Below are positions 24,411-31,951 of a stretch of DNA of 42,740 nt, piece by piece (position 1 is the stretch's first letter; every line of letters starts with the position of its first letter). The stretch comes from Microbacteriaceae bacterium. Its GTDB lineage: Bacteria; Actinomycetota; Actinomycetes; Actinomycetales; Microbacteriaceae. The notes under the pieces are model-generated. The model was not told where the DNA came from. It was given only the letters and a program-made list of their open reading frames with translations, and made no database searches. The stretch is taken from NCBI GenBank assembly GCA_025352325.1, contig JANXTR010000042.1, positions 1 through 42,740 of the forward strand, in the 5' to 3' direction. Position numbers and translations under genes: made by a program.

Positions 24411-25958
24411 TCAGCCCTGCGCGCGACGTCCGCCGCGGCGCGGGTTGCCCGCGGGCGCAGGGCGGTTGTTGCTCTGCGAGGAGCCGCCGCCCGAGCTGGA
24501 GCCGCCGGTCGAGGTGCTGTAGTAGCTCGACGAGCCGCTGCGGGTCGTCGCCGCGCCCGCGCCCGCTGCGGAGCGTCCCGCGCCGCCCGAGCGACCGGCA
24601 CCCGAGCCGGAGCGAGCCGGACGACCCGAACGATCGGCACGCGGCTGCGCCGAGCGTCCGCCTTCGGCGCCCGTGCCGCCGTCGCGTGCGCCGCGCTTGC
24701 GCTGCGCGTTCGCGCCGGTCGAGCGTCCGCCACCGCCGCCACCCTGCTGCCGGACCTCGGCGCGGGGGGAGGGCTTCACGTACTCGGCGCGCTCGCCGAT
24801 GAGGGCGACCACGGCATCCGAGTGGGAGGTGACGCGCTGCGTCGGGGCCTGGATGCCGGCCTTGCGCATCATGAGCGCGACGTCCTTCTCCTGGGTGGGG
24901 AGCACGAGCGTGACGACGTCGCCCTCGGATCCAGCGCGAGCCGTGCGACCGCTGCGGTGCAGGTACGCCTTGTGCTCGGTCGGCGGGTCGACGTGGATGA
25001 CAAGCTCAACGTCGTCGACGTGAACGCCGCGCGCCGCGACATCCGTCGCCACCAGGACGCGCACGTCTCCGGCGCCGAACGCGGCCAGGTTGCGGTCGCG
25101 CTGCGGCTGCGACAGGTTGCCGTGCAGGTCGACCGCGGGGATGCCCGAGGCGGTGAGCTGCAACGCCAGCTTCTTGGCGTGGTGCTTGGTGCGCATGAAG
25201 AGGATGCGGCGGCCGGTGCCCGAGGCGAGCGCCTCGATGAGCTGCTTCTTCGACTCGGCGTCGGCTGCTCCGAAGATGTGGTGGGTCATCGCGGCGACCG
25301 GCGAGTTGGCCTCGTCGACCTCGTGCAGCTTCGGGGAGTGCAGGAACTTTTGCACCAGCTTGTCCACGCCGTTGTCGAGCGTGGCGCTGAACAGCAGGCG
25401 CTGGCCGTCCGCCGGGGTCGCGTTCATGATGCGGGTGACGCCGGGCAGGAAGCCGAGGTCGGCCATGTGGTCAGCCTCGTCGAGCACGGTGATCTCCACG
25501 GCATCCAGGGTCACGAAGCGCTGCTTCATGAGGTCCTCGAGGCGGCCGGGGCAGGCGACGATGATGTCGACGCCAGCTTTGAGCGCCGAGACCTGGCGGT
25601 TCTGCGAGACGCCGCCGAAGATCGTGGTGGTGCGCAGGCCGTAGGCCTCGGCGAGCGGCTCGAGCACCGCGTTGATCTGGGTGGCGAGCTCGCGGGTCGG
25701 GGCAAGCACGAGGCCGAGCGGTCGGCCGGAGCGGCGTCCGCCGCCGGCGAGCCGGGTGCCGAGGCGCGCGACCATCGGGATGGCGAACGCGAGCGTCTTG
25801 CCGGATCCGGTCTTTCCGCGGCCGAGCACATCGCGGCCGGCGAGGGTGTCGGGAAGCGTGTCGACCTGGATCGGGAACGCGTCGATCTTGCCGTCGGCGG
25901 CCAGGGCCTCGACGAGCGGGTAGGGCACGCCGAGCGTGCTGAAAGTGATGTCAGGCAT
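24411..25958 (-). CDS. DEAD/DEAH box RNA helicase (RhlE/CsdA-like)
   Basis: 515 residues from ATG 25958; the longer frame to 26051 adds a basic, unlikely N-terminus. It unwinds RNA structure, often in ribosome assembly or cold adaptation. Q-motif-like FPIQVDTLPDTLAGRD, Walker A GRGKTGSGKT (46-55), PTRELATQ, DEADHMADLGFL, SATL, ATDVAARGVHVDDV and HRSGRTARAG are all present. After residue ~400 the tail is Gly/Ser/Arg-rich (GGGGGGRS, GSGAGRSGGAGRSAAGAG, ending RRGGRRAQG), suited to RNA binding. Low-complexity tails like this vary between strains. Confidence 0.93.
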   Translation of the reverse strand: MPDITFSTLGVPYPLVEALAADGKIDAFPIQVDTLPDTLAGRDVLGRGKTGSGKTLAFAIPMVARLGTRLAGGGRRSGRPLGLVLAPTRELATQINAVLEPLAEAYGLRTTTIFGGVSQNRQVSALKAGVDIIVACPGRLEDLMKQRFVTLDAVEITVLDEADHMADLGFLPGVTRIMNATPADGQRLLFSATLDNGVDKLVQKFLHSPKLHEVDEANSPVAAMTHHIFGAADAESKKQLIEALASGTGRRILFMRTKHHAKKLALQLTASGIPAVDLHGNLSQPQRDRNLAAFGAGDVRVLVATDVAARGVHVDDVELVIHVDPPTEHKAYLHRSGRTARAGSEGDVVTLVLPTQEKDVALMMRKAGIQAPTQRVTSHSDAVVALIGERAEYVKPSPRAEVRQQGGGGGGRSTGANAQRKRGARDGGTGAEGGRSAQPRADRSGRPARSGSGAGRSGGAGRSAAGAGAATTRSGSSSYYSTSTGGSSSGGGSSQSNNRPAPAGNPRRGGRRAQG

Positions 25959-26198
25959 GGGTGTCTGTGTCTTTCGGGATTCGACCCGACGGAACGCGCA
26001 TGCGGACGCATGCGAAACCGAGGGTCTCTTGGCGAAGGTGGCGATGGCCACATCCGTTCGCCGGAGAAGTGTTGTCAGCCGATCATCTGGGGCCTTGTGA
26101 GAGGCGAACCAGGCGGCGAGGGAAGCGTTCTACGACGCAAGCGGCGCACAGTTGCGCTGCGAGAGGTCTCAGGCTAGCAGATGGGCTCGCGGGAGCGC
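25959..26198 (-). promoter_or_regulatory. long leader and predicted promoter of the DEAD-box helicase
   Basis: Between the hipA stop and the helicase start lie 240 bases. TAGCCT (26176-26171, minus strand) is a plausible -10, implying a leader of about 200 bases. The leader contains a CGCATGCG palindrome (25997-26004) followed two bases later by a second copy (26007-26014), able to form a hairpin. Long leaders with autoregulation are known for cold-inducible helicase genes; here it is inference. Confidence 0.35.
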
Positions 26199-27470
26199 CT
26201 ATCGGACGGCATCCTCGATGGACTTCAGAACGCGATCCGCCGCCTTTCGGAAGTCCCCTTGGCCGAGGGGAACGTTTCCCGCGGCGCTGCGGAAGGCATC
26301 TACGAGTCCACCTCGTACGTGCTCGACGATTGCCTCAGCCTCCGGTTTTTGGATGCCGAGTCGAGCACCCTCATACACGAAGTCCTTCATGCCGATTGAG
26401 TTCATCTTGTAGCTGTCTCCGATTCGCATCGCTGACTTCAATGGAACCGTCGAAGGATACGGAGCGTGCGTCGCAACGTCGTACAGCGGTGCCAGGGTCG
26501 AGACTCCACCTCGAATGTGAAGGATCGAGTAGTTCTTGGCGTGCGCGTCCGTGCAGCGTGCGGCAACGTTGAATACGAGCGCGGTAAAGAATGCGCGTGA
26601 ACTCCGCGCTTGCTCGTTCGTGGGTGACATGCGCCTCAGCAGCCGTGAGATGTCACCGACCCCTGGACCTCCAGCGTCTTCTTGATACTTCTTTGTTGGC
26701 TCGACGGAGAGGGCTTGGCAAAAGTCTTCCTGGTGGATTCGATGCCATCCGTCTTCTTGTTTGATTCGGTCGTAGCGACGAGACACAAGCACGGAGCGTC
26801 CACGTTCGGTGACGGCTAGCTCGGTATTCGCGACTGGGATGCCGAACCATCCCATCGCCCATATGCTCATCGCCTCCGTCACGTCGTGGTCGTCGAATCC
26901 GGTGACTGCTGGCTTGATGATGTGGGTTGTGGGTGTTGCTTCCTGAGGGGTTCCCCAACCAGATGAGCCGAGCCTGTGGAGCGCAACCTTCCGTTGCGCT
27001 CCGGCGAGGCTGAACCTGCCACCAATTTCGCGAGCTATGCGCCCAGTTCCGGTGGCGAGGTCTTCGATCATGTCTGCAAAGTCAGCTGCGCTGATCTCTT
27101 TGACCTTGTCTCTGGAGCCGTCCGCGTCTGACGAAGGCGCTTCTGGCCGCAGGAGCTGCACAGCTCCGGCTGCATCCTGTCCGGTTGCGCTGAGAAGCGC
27201 GAACGCATCCTTCGACCTGAGGCCGTTCGACTCCTGAATGCGTCTTTTTTCGTCGTCGTCCTCGGGTACGAGTCCATCGAGAAATGCCCGGGATGCCTTG
27301 TTCTTGTGGCGTTGGATTTCTTTGGGAAGCGACATCGACATGGGCACGACGTCTGGGTCCGCGGCGTATTTCTCGTCATACAGAAAGGAGATTGATCCGC
27401 CTGAAGTCATTTCGAAGAGGCCCGCGTAAGTACCGTCCAGGTAGGCGAGGAGTCTCTTGTCGACGGGCAT
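26199..27470 (-). CDS. hipA: HipA family serine/threonine kinase toxin
   Basis: 423 residues. HipA toxins phosphorylate an essential target (glutamyl-tRNA synthetase in E. coli) and induce dormancy; HipB restrains them. The N-terminal HipA-couple domain spans about 1-110. The kinase core matches E. coli HipA almost position for position: autophosphorylation-loop Ser154 in RFSLAGAQRKVAL, ATP-binding Lys186 in HIIKP, catalytic Asp308 and Asn313 in TDAHAKNYS, and Mg-binding Asp331 in APLYDVAT. All key residues are intact, so it is probably active. The ATG overlaps the hipB stop by one base (TGATG). Codon use is more relaxed (TTT, GAA, AAG, ACT) than in neighbours, which suggests horizontal acquisition. 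Confidence 0.93.
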   Translation of the reverse strand: MPVDKRLLAYLDGTYAGLFEMTSGGSISFLYDEKYAADPDVVPMSMSLPKEIQRHKNKASRAFLDGLVPEDDDEKRRIQESNGLRSKDAFALLSATGQDAAGAVQLLRPEAPSSDADGSRDKVKEISAADFADMIEDLATGTGRIAREIGGRFSLAGAQRKVALHRLGSSGWGTPQEATPTTHIIKPAVTGFDDHDVTEAMSIWAMGWFGIPVANTELAVTERGRSVLVSRRYDRIKQEDGWHRIHQEDFCQALSVEPTKKYQEDAGGPGVGDISRLLRRMSPTNEQARSSRAFFTALVFNVAARCTDAHAKNYSILHIRGGVSTLAPLYDVATHAPYPSTVPLKSAMRIGDSYKMNSIGMKDFVYEGARLGIQKPEAEAIVEHVRGGLVDAFRSAAGNVPLGQGDFRKAADRVLKSIEDAVR

Positions 27471-27736
27471 CAGTAGACCCAGTTCTCGCCAAGTACCGAT
27501 CGCAGCGTGCTCTCGCTTGTTTTGTCGAGGCGTCCCGCCTGCTCGAGTGTCACGTCGAGATCAAGGGCCGACAGCACATTGAGAACGAGAGAAAGGCGCG
27601 CATTATCTCGGCCTGACTCAAGTCGGCTCACTGACTCGCGTGAGACTCGCGCTCGGTCTGCGAGTTGCGCTTGAGTTAGGCCCCGCTGCTCGCGCTGGGC
27701 GCGCATCATGGCTCCGAGTTGTGTTGCATTCGTCAC
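27470..27736 (-). CDS. hipB: HipB-like XRE antitoxin/repressor
   Basis: 88 residues from GTG 27736, with GGGGGT about five bases upstream. A Cro/cI helix-turn-helix covers residues ~8-62 (MMRAQREQRGLTQAQLADRA, then SRESVSRLESGRDNARLSLV). The C-terminal tail (TLRSVLGENWVY) ends in Trp-Val-Tyr, compatible with the HipB C-terminal element that contacts the toxin. It should bind HipA and the operator array directly upstream, repressing its own operon. Cytosolic, dimeric by family. One-base overlap with hipA. Confidence 0.92.
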   Translation of the reverse strand: MTNATQLGAMMRAQREQRGLTQAQLADRARVSRESVSRLESGRDNARLSLVLNVLSALDLDVTLEQAGRLDKTSESTLRSVLGENWVY

Positions 27737-27751
27737 GGTTACCCCCGGCTA

Positions 27752-27850
27752 TGTGCTCGATCGATCACAACTCTATTCTATGCGCGATCGATCACACAAG
27801 CTATGTGTGCGCGATCGATCACATTCGCCACATGTGCGCGATCGATCACA
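27752..27850. repeat. four 18-bp operator-like repeats at exact 27-bp spacing upstream of hipB
   Basis: Copies lie at 27752-27769, 27779-27796, 27806-27823 and 27833-27850. The consensus is TGTGCGCGATCGATCACA on the plus strand; copies 3 and 4 are identical, copy 1 has CTCG for CGCG, copy 2 begins TATG. Each is an imperfect palindrome (TGTG/CACA arms around CGATCG). The 9-base spacers are unrelated (ACTCTATTC, CAAGCTATG, TTCGCCACA). The array fills the gap between hipB and the DUF1684 stop. E. coli hipBA also has four operators but of different sequence, so this is best read as the HipB binding array. Confidence 0.85.
27775..27780 (-). promoter_or_regulatory. predicted -10 box of hipBA
   Basis: Minus-strand TAGAAT (27780-27775) lies in the first spacer of the repeat array, overlapping the edge of copy 2; a weak TAGCTT -35 falls 17 bases upstream in the next spacer. 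Transcription would begin near 27768, about 32 bases before the hipB start. Copies 1 and 2 would cover the start and core promoter, so binding there should repress. Confidence 0.5.
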
Positions 27851-27851
27851 C

Positions 27852-28466
27852 CTAGTAGTTGCCGAAGTAGAGCTCGCCGACCGGGATCTCGACCGGCACG
27901 GTGTTCGTCGCCGGGGCGAGTGGGCAGGCCCACGCCGGGTCGTAGGCGCACGAGGGGTTGTACGCGAAGTTGAAGTCGAGCACGAGGGTATTCGCGGCCG
28001 GATCCGAGCCGAGGTCGGCGCCTTTGATCGTGTCGAGCAGGTAGCGGCCGCCCCCGTAGGTGCCACCGTGCTTCCCCGTGAGGGCGTCCTTGACGGGAAC
28101 GAACAGGCCGCCGCCGTAGGTGGTCAGCCGCCAGATGTCGAGCGAGCCGATATCCGGCACCTCGACCAGCCCGATGCGCTCGAACGGCACGGTGCCATCG
28201 GTGCCCGTCTCGTACTCGAAGCGGCCGGACTCGGCCGGCTGCACCTCGAGCTCGAAGCGCCAGGCCGGGTCGTACAGCGCGACCGGGAGGCCGTCGAATC
28301 CGGATCGGTCAGCATCCATCAGCGCGGACGCCGGATGGCGCACGAAGAGGTCGTTGCGACCCGCGCACCATTCGGCGTGGGCGGCGGAGGCATCCGGATT
28401 CGCCCGCACCGCCTCGTAGAGAACGAACACTCGTCGGCGCCAGTCGGCCACATCGAGCGGGGTCAT
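27852..28466 (-). CDS. DUF1684 domain-containing protein
   Basis: 204 residues. DUF1684 proteins are soluble and of unknown function. The conserved features are present: RNDLFVRHPASALMD, FDGLPVALYDPAWRFELEV, VPDIGSLDIWRLTTYGGGLFVPV with an RYLLDTIKGADLG segment, and the hallmark FNFAYNPSCAYDPAWACPLAP with two cysteines near the C-terminus. Four bases separate its ATG from the stop of the upstream gene, so the two are co-transcribed. The hipBA operator array begins one base after its stop. Confidence 0.88.
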   Translation of the reverse strand: MTPLDVADWRRRVFVLYEAVRANPDASAAHAEWCAGRNDLFVRHPASALMDADRSGFDGLPVALYDPAWRFELEVQPAESGRFEYETGTDGTVPFERIGLVEVPDIGSLDIWRLTTYGGGLFVPVKDALTGKHGGTYGGGRYLLDTIKGADLGSDPAANTLVLDFNFAYNPSCAYDPAWACPLAPATNTVPVEIPVGELYFGNY

Positions 28467-28470
28467 GCGC

Positions 28471-28956
28471 TCAGTCCGTCCCGAACCTCTTTGCGAAACC
28501 CGGCGCCAAGCGCACGAGACCGCGGGCCCGCCACTGCCAGAAGGCCCAGAACCCGATCCAGATCAGAGGAGTGAGCAGGCCGGCCGAGAACTCGAGCCGG
28601 TCGCGGAACAGCGTGCGGCCGTCCGGCCAGGTCGCGATCACCATGCGGTGCCGCCAGCTCGTGACGACCGTGAGCGGGCCGCTGAGCGGGCCCCCACGAT
28701 CCTCAAAAATCTTGCGGCCGTTGCTCTCGCCGAAACGCAGGTCGATGTCTTGAGTGCCAGCATCGAGCAGTCCCCAGAGGCCGCGGGCGCGGACGGGATG
28801 CGAACCCTCCTCCCACTGCTCGGGGAACGAGCCGCCGTCGAGCGGTTCGAACTCCACGAGCGGGAACGACACGTCACCGAAGACGGCGGGGGAGCGGATC
28901 GCGTTCCACGCCGCGCCGGGGGGGCAGTCGAGCACGAGTTTCAGTTGGACGTGCAT
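28471..28956 (-). CDS. SRPBCC-like hypothetical protein
   Basis: 161 residues from ATG 28956, chosen because MHVQLKLVLDCPPGAAWNAI is the usual first strand and helix of a START/SRPBCC-like fold; the frame to 29064 adds residues that overlap the EVE remnant on the other strand. Beta-rich middle (FPLVEFEPLDGGSFPEQW; LTVVTSWRHRMVIATW), then a hydrophobic stretch near residue 130 (LLTPLIWIGFWAFWQWRARG). Substrate or partner unknown. Operon with the DUF1684 gene. Confidence 0.7.
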   Translation of the reverse strand: MHVQLKLVLDCPPGAAWNAIRSPAVFGDVSFPLVEFEPLDGGSFPEQWEEGSHPVRARGLWGLLDAGTQDIDLRFGESNGRKIFEDRGGPLSGPLTVVTSWRHRMVIATWPDGRTLFRDRLEFSAGLLTPLIWIGFWAFWQWRARGLVRLAPGFAKRFGTD

Positions 28957-28983
28957 GTCGCTAGTCTGCGGCATCCTGCTCAG

Positions 28984-29126
28984 ATGGGCGAGGGAACGGT
29001 CGCGGGCGGCGACGACGCGAAGCAGACACGCAGGTACTGGATGGGCGTCGTGCACCGCGACCACGTGCTGCGCGGGGGATCGTGCAGACCAACCACAGCG
29101 CAGATGGGCGCCGATACCCTGACGGT
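28984..29126 (+). pseudogene. remnant of an EVE-domain (UPF0310-like) gene, frameshifted
   Basis: Reading from ATG 28984, the frame gives KQTRRYWMGVVHRDHVLRGG, which matches the start of EVE-domain proteins (YWxGVVxRDHVLRG). After about residue 31 the match continues only in the next frame, as GIVQTNHS, and then breaks off. EVE proteins bind modified bases in RNA or DNA. Only about 40 of ~150 residues remain, with a frameshift and a large deletion, so the gene is dead. The remnant runs directly into the start of the next gene. Confidence 0.65.
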
Positions 29127-29591
29127 GTGAGTACTGCGCACGGTCAAGGCACGTATCAGGTCCGTTTCGACTGGGGCGGTCCGGGTGCCGACGCGATCCT
29201 GCCCGACGCGCACCTGCTGGTCTGGGTCGATCAGCTCGGAGACGGCCAGCCGATCTCGAGGCACGGGGTCGAATCGATGACCGCCACCCTCGAGACCGCT
29301 CAGGATGTCGCGGCCTTCGCCCTGCAGCGCCAGACCGCGCTCGGCGGCCGGTTCGTCATCGCAGTGGTGGCCGCAGGCGCTCCGCGCGCGGACGGCAGCC
29401 TGCGCTTCGCCGTCGAAGACCTGCTCGCGGCGGGCGCGGTGATCGAGGCGCTGGCCGCCGTCGGGATCGACCACCAGTCTCCGGAGGCCGCGGCAGCGGC
29501 ATCCGCGTACACCGGGCTGAAGTACGCGACCCGGCACCTCATCTCGGCCTCAGCCAGTTCCCGGGAAGCGCGGGAATCCTCGGGAGCCTGA
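29127..29591 (+). CDS. 2-phosphosulfolactate phosphatase (ComB)-like protein
   Basis: 154 residues from GTG 29127; an upstream in-frame ATG (29082) belongs to the EVE remnant. The start YQVRFDWGGPGADAILPDAHLLVWVDQLG and the later GGRFVIAVVAAGAPR, RFAVEDLLAAGAVIEALAAVGIDHQSPEAAAA resemble the ComB fold, with acidic residues of the VEDLLAAGAVI loop. At 154 residues it is clearly shorter than ComB (~230), and no coenzyme M genes are near, so the phosphatase name is only a fold-level label. It may serve another small-molecule role in actinobacteria. Confidence 0.65.
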   Translation: MSTAHGQGTYQVRFDWGGPGADAILPDAHLLVWVDQLGDGQPISRHGVESMTATLETAQDVAAFALQRQTALGGRFVIAVVAAGAPRADGSLRFAVEDLLAAGAVIEALAAVGIDHQSPEAAAAASAYTGLKYATRHLISASASSREARESSGA

Positions 29592-29636
29592 CCCGGTTAC
29601 CACCCGCAACGTCACATCAATTTCTCGGAGGTTGTC

Positions 29637-29945
29637 ATGCCCCAGGCTGTGCTCAACGGAACCGTCCTCGCGGATGCGCCCGAATCGGAGGTCCTCCACA
29701 TCGAGGGCAACGTCTACTTCCCGCCGGCGAGCGTGAACAAGGAGTTCCTCGTCGAGAGCGCGACCCCTTACACCTGCCCGTGGAAGGGCGAGTGCCAGTA
29801 CTTCTCGGTGAAAGACTCCAGCTCGGGCGACCTGCTGCAGGATCGCGCCTGGAGCTACCCGCATCCGTACCCGACCGCCGAGGCGCGAGTCGGCACGGAC
29901 ATCAGTAACTACGTGGCCTTCTGGAAAGAGGTCAAGGTCAGCTGA
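29637..29945 (+). CDS. DUF427 domain-containing protein
   Basis: 102 residues; ATG preceded by CGGAGG. DUF427 is a small beta-rich cytosolic domain of unknown function. Typical parts are VLADAPESEVLHIEGNVYFP, TPYTCPWKGECQYFSV with two cysteines, and a C-terminal NYVAFWKEVKV, in which FWK is a family hallmark. It lies 45 bases after the ComB-like gene and converges with the CGNR gene. Confidence 0.92.
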   Translation: MPQAVLNGTVLADAPESEVLHIEGNVYFPPASVNKEFLVESATPYTCPWKGECQYFSVKDSSSGDLLQDRAWSYPHPYPTAEARVGTDISNYVAFWKEVKVS

Positions 29946-29976
29946 GCTGCCCTGGCTTCACCCAGCTGCCCCGGCG

Positions 29977-30525
29977 TCACGCGGATCGTGCTCGGAACGC
30001 TCTGACCTTCGCCCGGTTGCCGCACCGCGACATCGAGCACCAGCGGCGCGTGCCCGTGCGTGACTCGTCGTGGAACACCAACCGGCAGTCGCCAGCGGCG
30101 CACCGGCGGATGCGGTCCGCCTCGTCGATGGATGCGGCCTCGACGAAAAGCGCGACTGCATCGCGCGCCAGCGTGGCCAGCACCTGCCCGGGTCGGATGC
30201 GGCCCGCTCCGGCCTGACGTCGACCGCCCTCCAGTACGGGCGCGATGTCCGGAGTCGCGGCGAACAGGTTCACGATGTCGACGTCGTCCGGATCGGGCGC
30301 CACCCCGTCCGCGGCACCCGCAGCGAGCCGCGTGATGGCCGCCCGCAAAGCGAACGCATCCACCAGCTCGCGCTCGCCGAGGGACTCGGCGGGCAGGCGC
30401 TCGAAGCGCTCCACGAGCCAGCTCGAGAGCTCTGCCTCGGAGCCCGAGAGGAAGTCGAGGCTGTCGGCGCCGGCGTCGAACAGCCAGCGCACGCCATCCG
30501 TCTCGAGAATGCGGCCCCTGCTCAT
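29977..30525 (-). CDS. CGNR zinc-finger protein (ABATE domain), probable transcription regulator
   Basis: 182 residues from ATG 30525; the long frame beyond is a shadow of the SprT and synthase genes. The N-terminal ABATE domain covers about 1-135. The C-terminal zinc finger has CAAGDC (Cys142, Cys147) and WCSMSRCGNRAKVRAFRAR (Cys163, Cys168), with the CGNR signature. CGNR proteins are thought to bind DNA and regulate stress or substrate responses. It lies 19 bases after the SprT-like gene in the same direction. Confidence 0.9.
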   Translation of the reverse strand: MSRGRILETDGVRWLFDAGADSLDFLSGSEAELSSWLVERFERLPAESLGERELVDAFALRAAITRLAAGAADGVAPDPDDVDIVNLFAATPDIAPVLEGGRRQAGAGRIRPGQVLATLARDAVALFVEAASIDEADRIRRCAAGDCRLVFHDESRTGTRRWCSMSRCGNRAKVRAFRARSA

Positions 30526-30544
30526 CTGCGGCGACTCATGGCGT

Positions 30545-31024
30545 TCATGCGCGACTCGCCGCCGTGCGGGGCAGTTCGCGCCGATCCCACTCGATCTGAA
30601 ACCGCAGGTCGAAGCGGCGCGAGCACTTCGCACAGGAGAGCGCCCGCGTCGGCTTGCGATACCGGAAGTGCGTGTGCCCATTCGGACAGCTGCCGACCCA
30701 GGGAGCGAGCTCGTCGGCGATCGCCCCACCGTGGAGTCGCTTGCCCTCGTAACCCAGATCGCTGGCCACGGCCTTCCACCTCGGACCGTGACCGGCCCGG
30801 GGCCCGGCGATCGCGTGTGCGACCTCGTGGAGCAGGACCTGGTGGATCTCATCGTCCTCGTAGCGGGAGGCGAGATGTCGCGAGACGGTGATGCGGTGCA
30901 TGGAATAGGAGCACAGGCCGGCGCGGGTCGTGGCGCGGTCGAAGCCGAACGACCAGACCGACGGGTCGAGGTGCAGCGCGATGAGGGCGTCCGCCCAGCG
31001 GCGCACACGGTCGAGGTCTGCCAT
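30545..31024 (-). CDS. SprT-like zinc metalloprotease domain protein
   Basis: 159 residues. HEVAH (66-70) gives the two zinc-binding His and the catalytic Glu; His79 in AGHGPRWKA is the likely third ligand. The end carries a zinc-ribbon (SCPNGHTHF, then LSCAKCSRRFDLRF). SprT-like domains are related to DNA-protein crosslink proteases such as Spartan, but the bacterial function is largely unproven. Ten bases after the synthase-like gene, so 31934-29977 could be one operon. Confidence 0.85.
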   Translation of the reverse strand: MADLDRVRRWADALIALHLDPSVWSFGFDRATTRAGLCSYSMHRITVSRHLASRYEDDEIHQVLLHEVAHAIAGPRAGHGPRWKAVASDLGYEGKRLHGGAIADELAPWVGSCPNGHTHFRYRKPTRALSCAKCSRRFDLRFQIEWDRRELPRTAASRA

Positions 31025-31034
31025 GTCTTCGACG

Positions 31035-31934
31035 CTACCCGCGGCCGCCGTCGCCCGACCGGGAATCGCCGGGACGCAGTTGGAAGACGCTCCGATTCGG
31101 GGGTGGGGAGGGAACGGCGGTGGCGTCGACGACGACCGGAGCTCCCGCGATCCAGTCGCGCAGCGCGCGGGCGTGGACGAGCGTCGCGGGGTGCGGTCCG
31201 CGGGCGAGGAGCCGCGGCATCCAGTCCAGAGGGAGAGGAGAGGGGGACGCCACCAACACGAAGTTGCCGAAGCGGCGCCCCTTCAGCACCTGCGGTTCGG
31301 CGAGCACCGCGAGGTCCTCGAACACCATGTCGAGCGTCGCCGCCTGTCCCCGCGCGAACGCCGCCCCCGTGCCGTCGGCCACGTTGACCAGCAGCACCCC
31401 GTCCGGAGCAAGGAATGCGGCGCACTCCCGGTAGAACTCGACGCTCGTGACGTGGGCCGGGATACGCGCCCCGCCGAACACGTCGACGACGAGAACGTCG
31501 ACCGTGCCCTTCAGCCCGGCCGGCAGCTTGGCGAGGGTCGCGCGCGCGTCCCCGTACCGCATCCGGATCGACGCGCCACGGGGGAACGGCAACTCGCGTC
31601 GCACCAGCTCGATTAGCTCGGGCTCCAGTTCGAGCACCTGCTGACGGGACCCGGGCCGCGTGGCCTCGATGTAGCGCGGGATGGTGAGCGCGCCCGCCCC
31701 GAGGTGCAGCGCGGTGAGCGGCTGCCCGGGCATCCGCAGCTGGTCGATCACGTGCCCCATTCGCGCGATGTACTCGAAGAACAGCTCGGCGGGGTTCTCA
31801 AGGTTCACGTGCGACTGCGGCGTGCCGTCGACGACGAGTTCGAACGCGCCATCGACCCAGCGGTCCGGGCGGATCTCTGCGTGGAATCCGCTGCCGAGAG
31901 TTGCGGAGGTCTCGGGAAAGTGATCGGCTGGCAC
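31035..31934 (-). CDS. spermidine synthase-like methyltransferase-fold protein
   Basis: 299 residues from GTG 31934. The Rossmann-like core has LTALHLGAGALTIPRYI (motif I) and VLELEPELIEL, with MRYGDARATLAKL and VLVVDVFGGARIPAHVTSVEFYREC, as in polyamine-synthase-like proteins. The Asp-acidic pair that binds the diamine in true spermidine synthases is replaced (DVFGGARIP), so polyamine synthesis is doubtful; these actinobacterial paralogues have no proven substrate. No speD or speE partner nearby. Confidence 0.82.
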   Translation of the reverse strand: MPADHFPETSATLGSGFHAEIRPDRWVDGAFELVVDGTPQSHVNLENPAELFFEYIARMGHVIDQLRMPGQPLTALHLGAGALTIPRYIEATRPGSRQQVLELEPELIELVRRELPFPRGASIRMRYGDARATLAKLPAGLKGTVDVLVVDVFGGARIPAHVTSVEFYRECAAFLAPDGVLLVNVADGTGAAFARGQAATLDMVFEDLAVLAEPQVLKGRRFGNFVLVASPSPLPLDWMPRLLARGPHPATLVHARALRDWIAGAPVVVDATAVPSPPPNRSVFQLRPGDSRSGDGGRG

Positions 31935-31951
31935 GTTCCGATCATCCCAGT

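Noticed and set aside
27752-27850. Repeats as a CRISPR array or plasmid iterons
   Set aside because: Repeats are 18 bp and spacers only 9 bp, with no cas or rep gene nearby; position upstream of hipB fits operators better.
31035-31934. True spermidine synthase
   Set aside because: Diamine-binding acidic residues are not evident in DVFGGARIP and no polyamine genes are near; only the fold is claimed.
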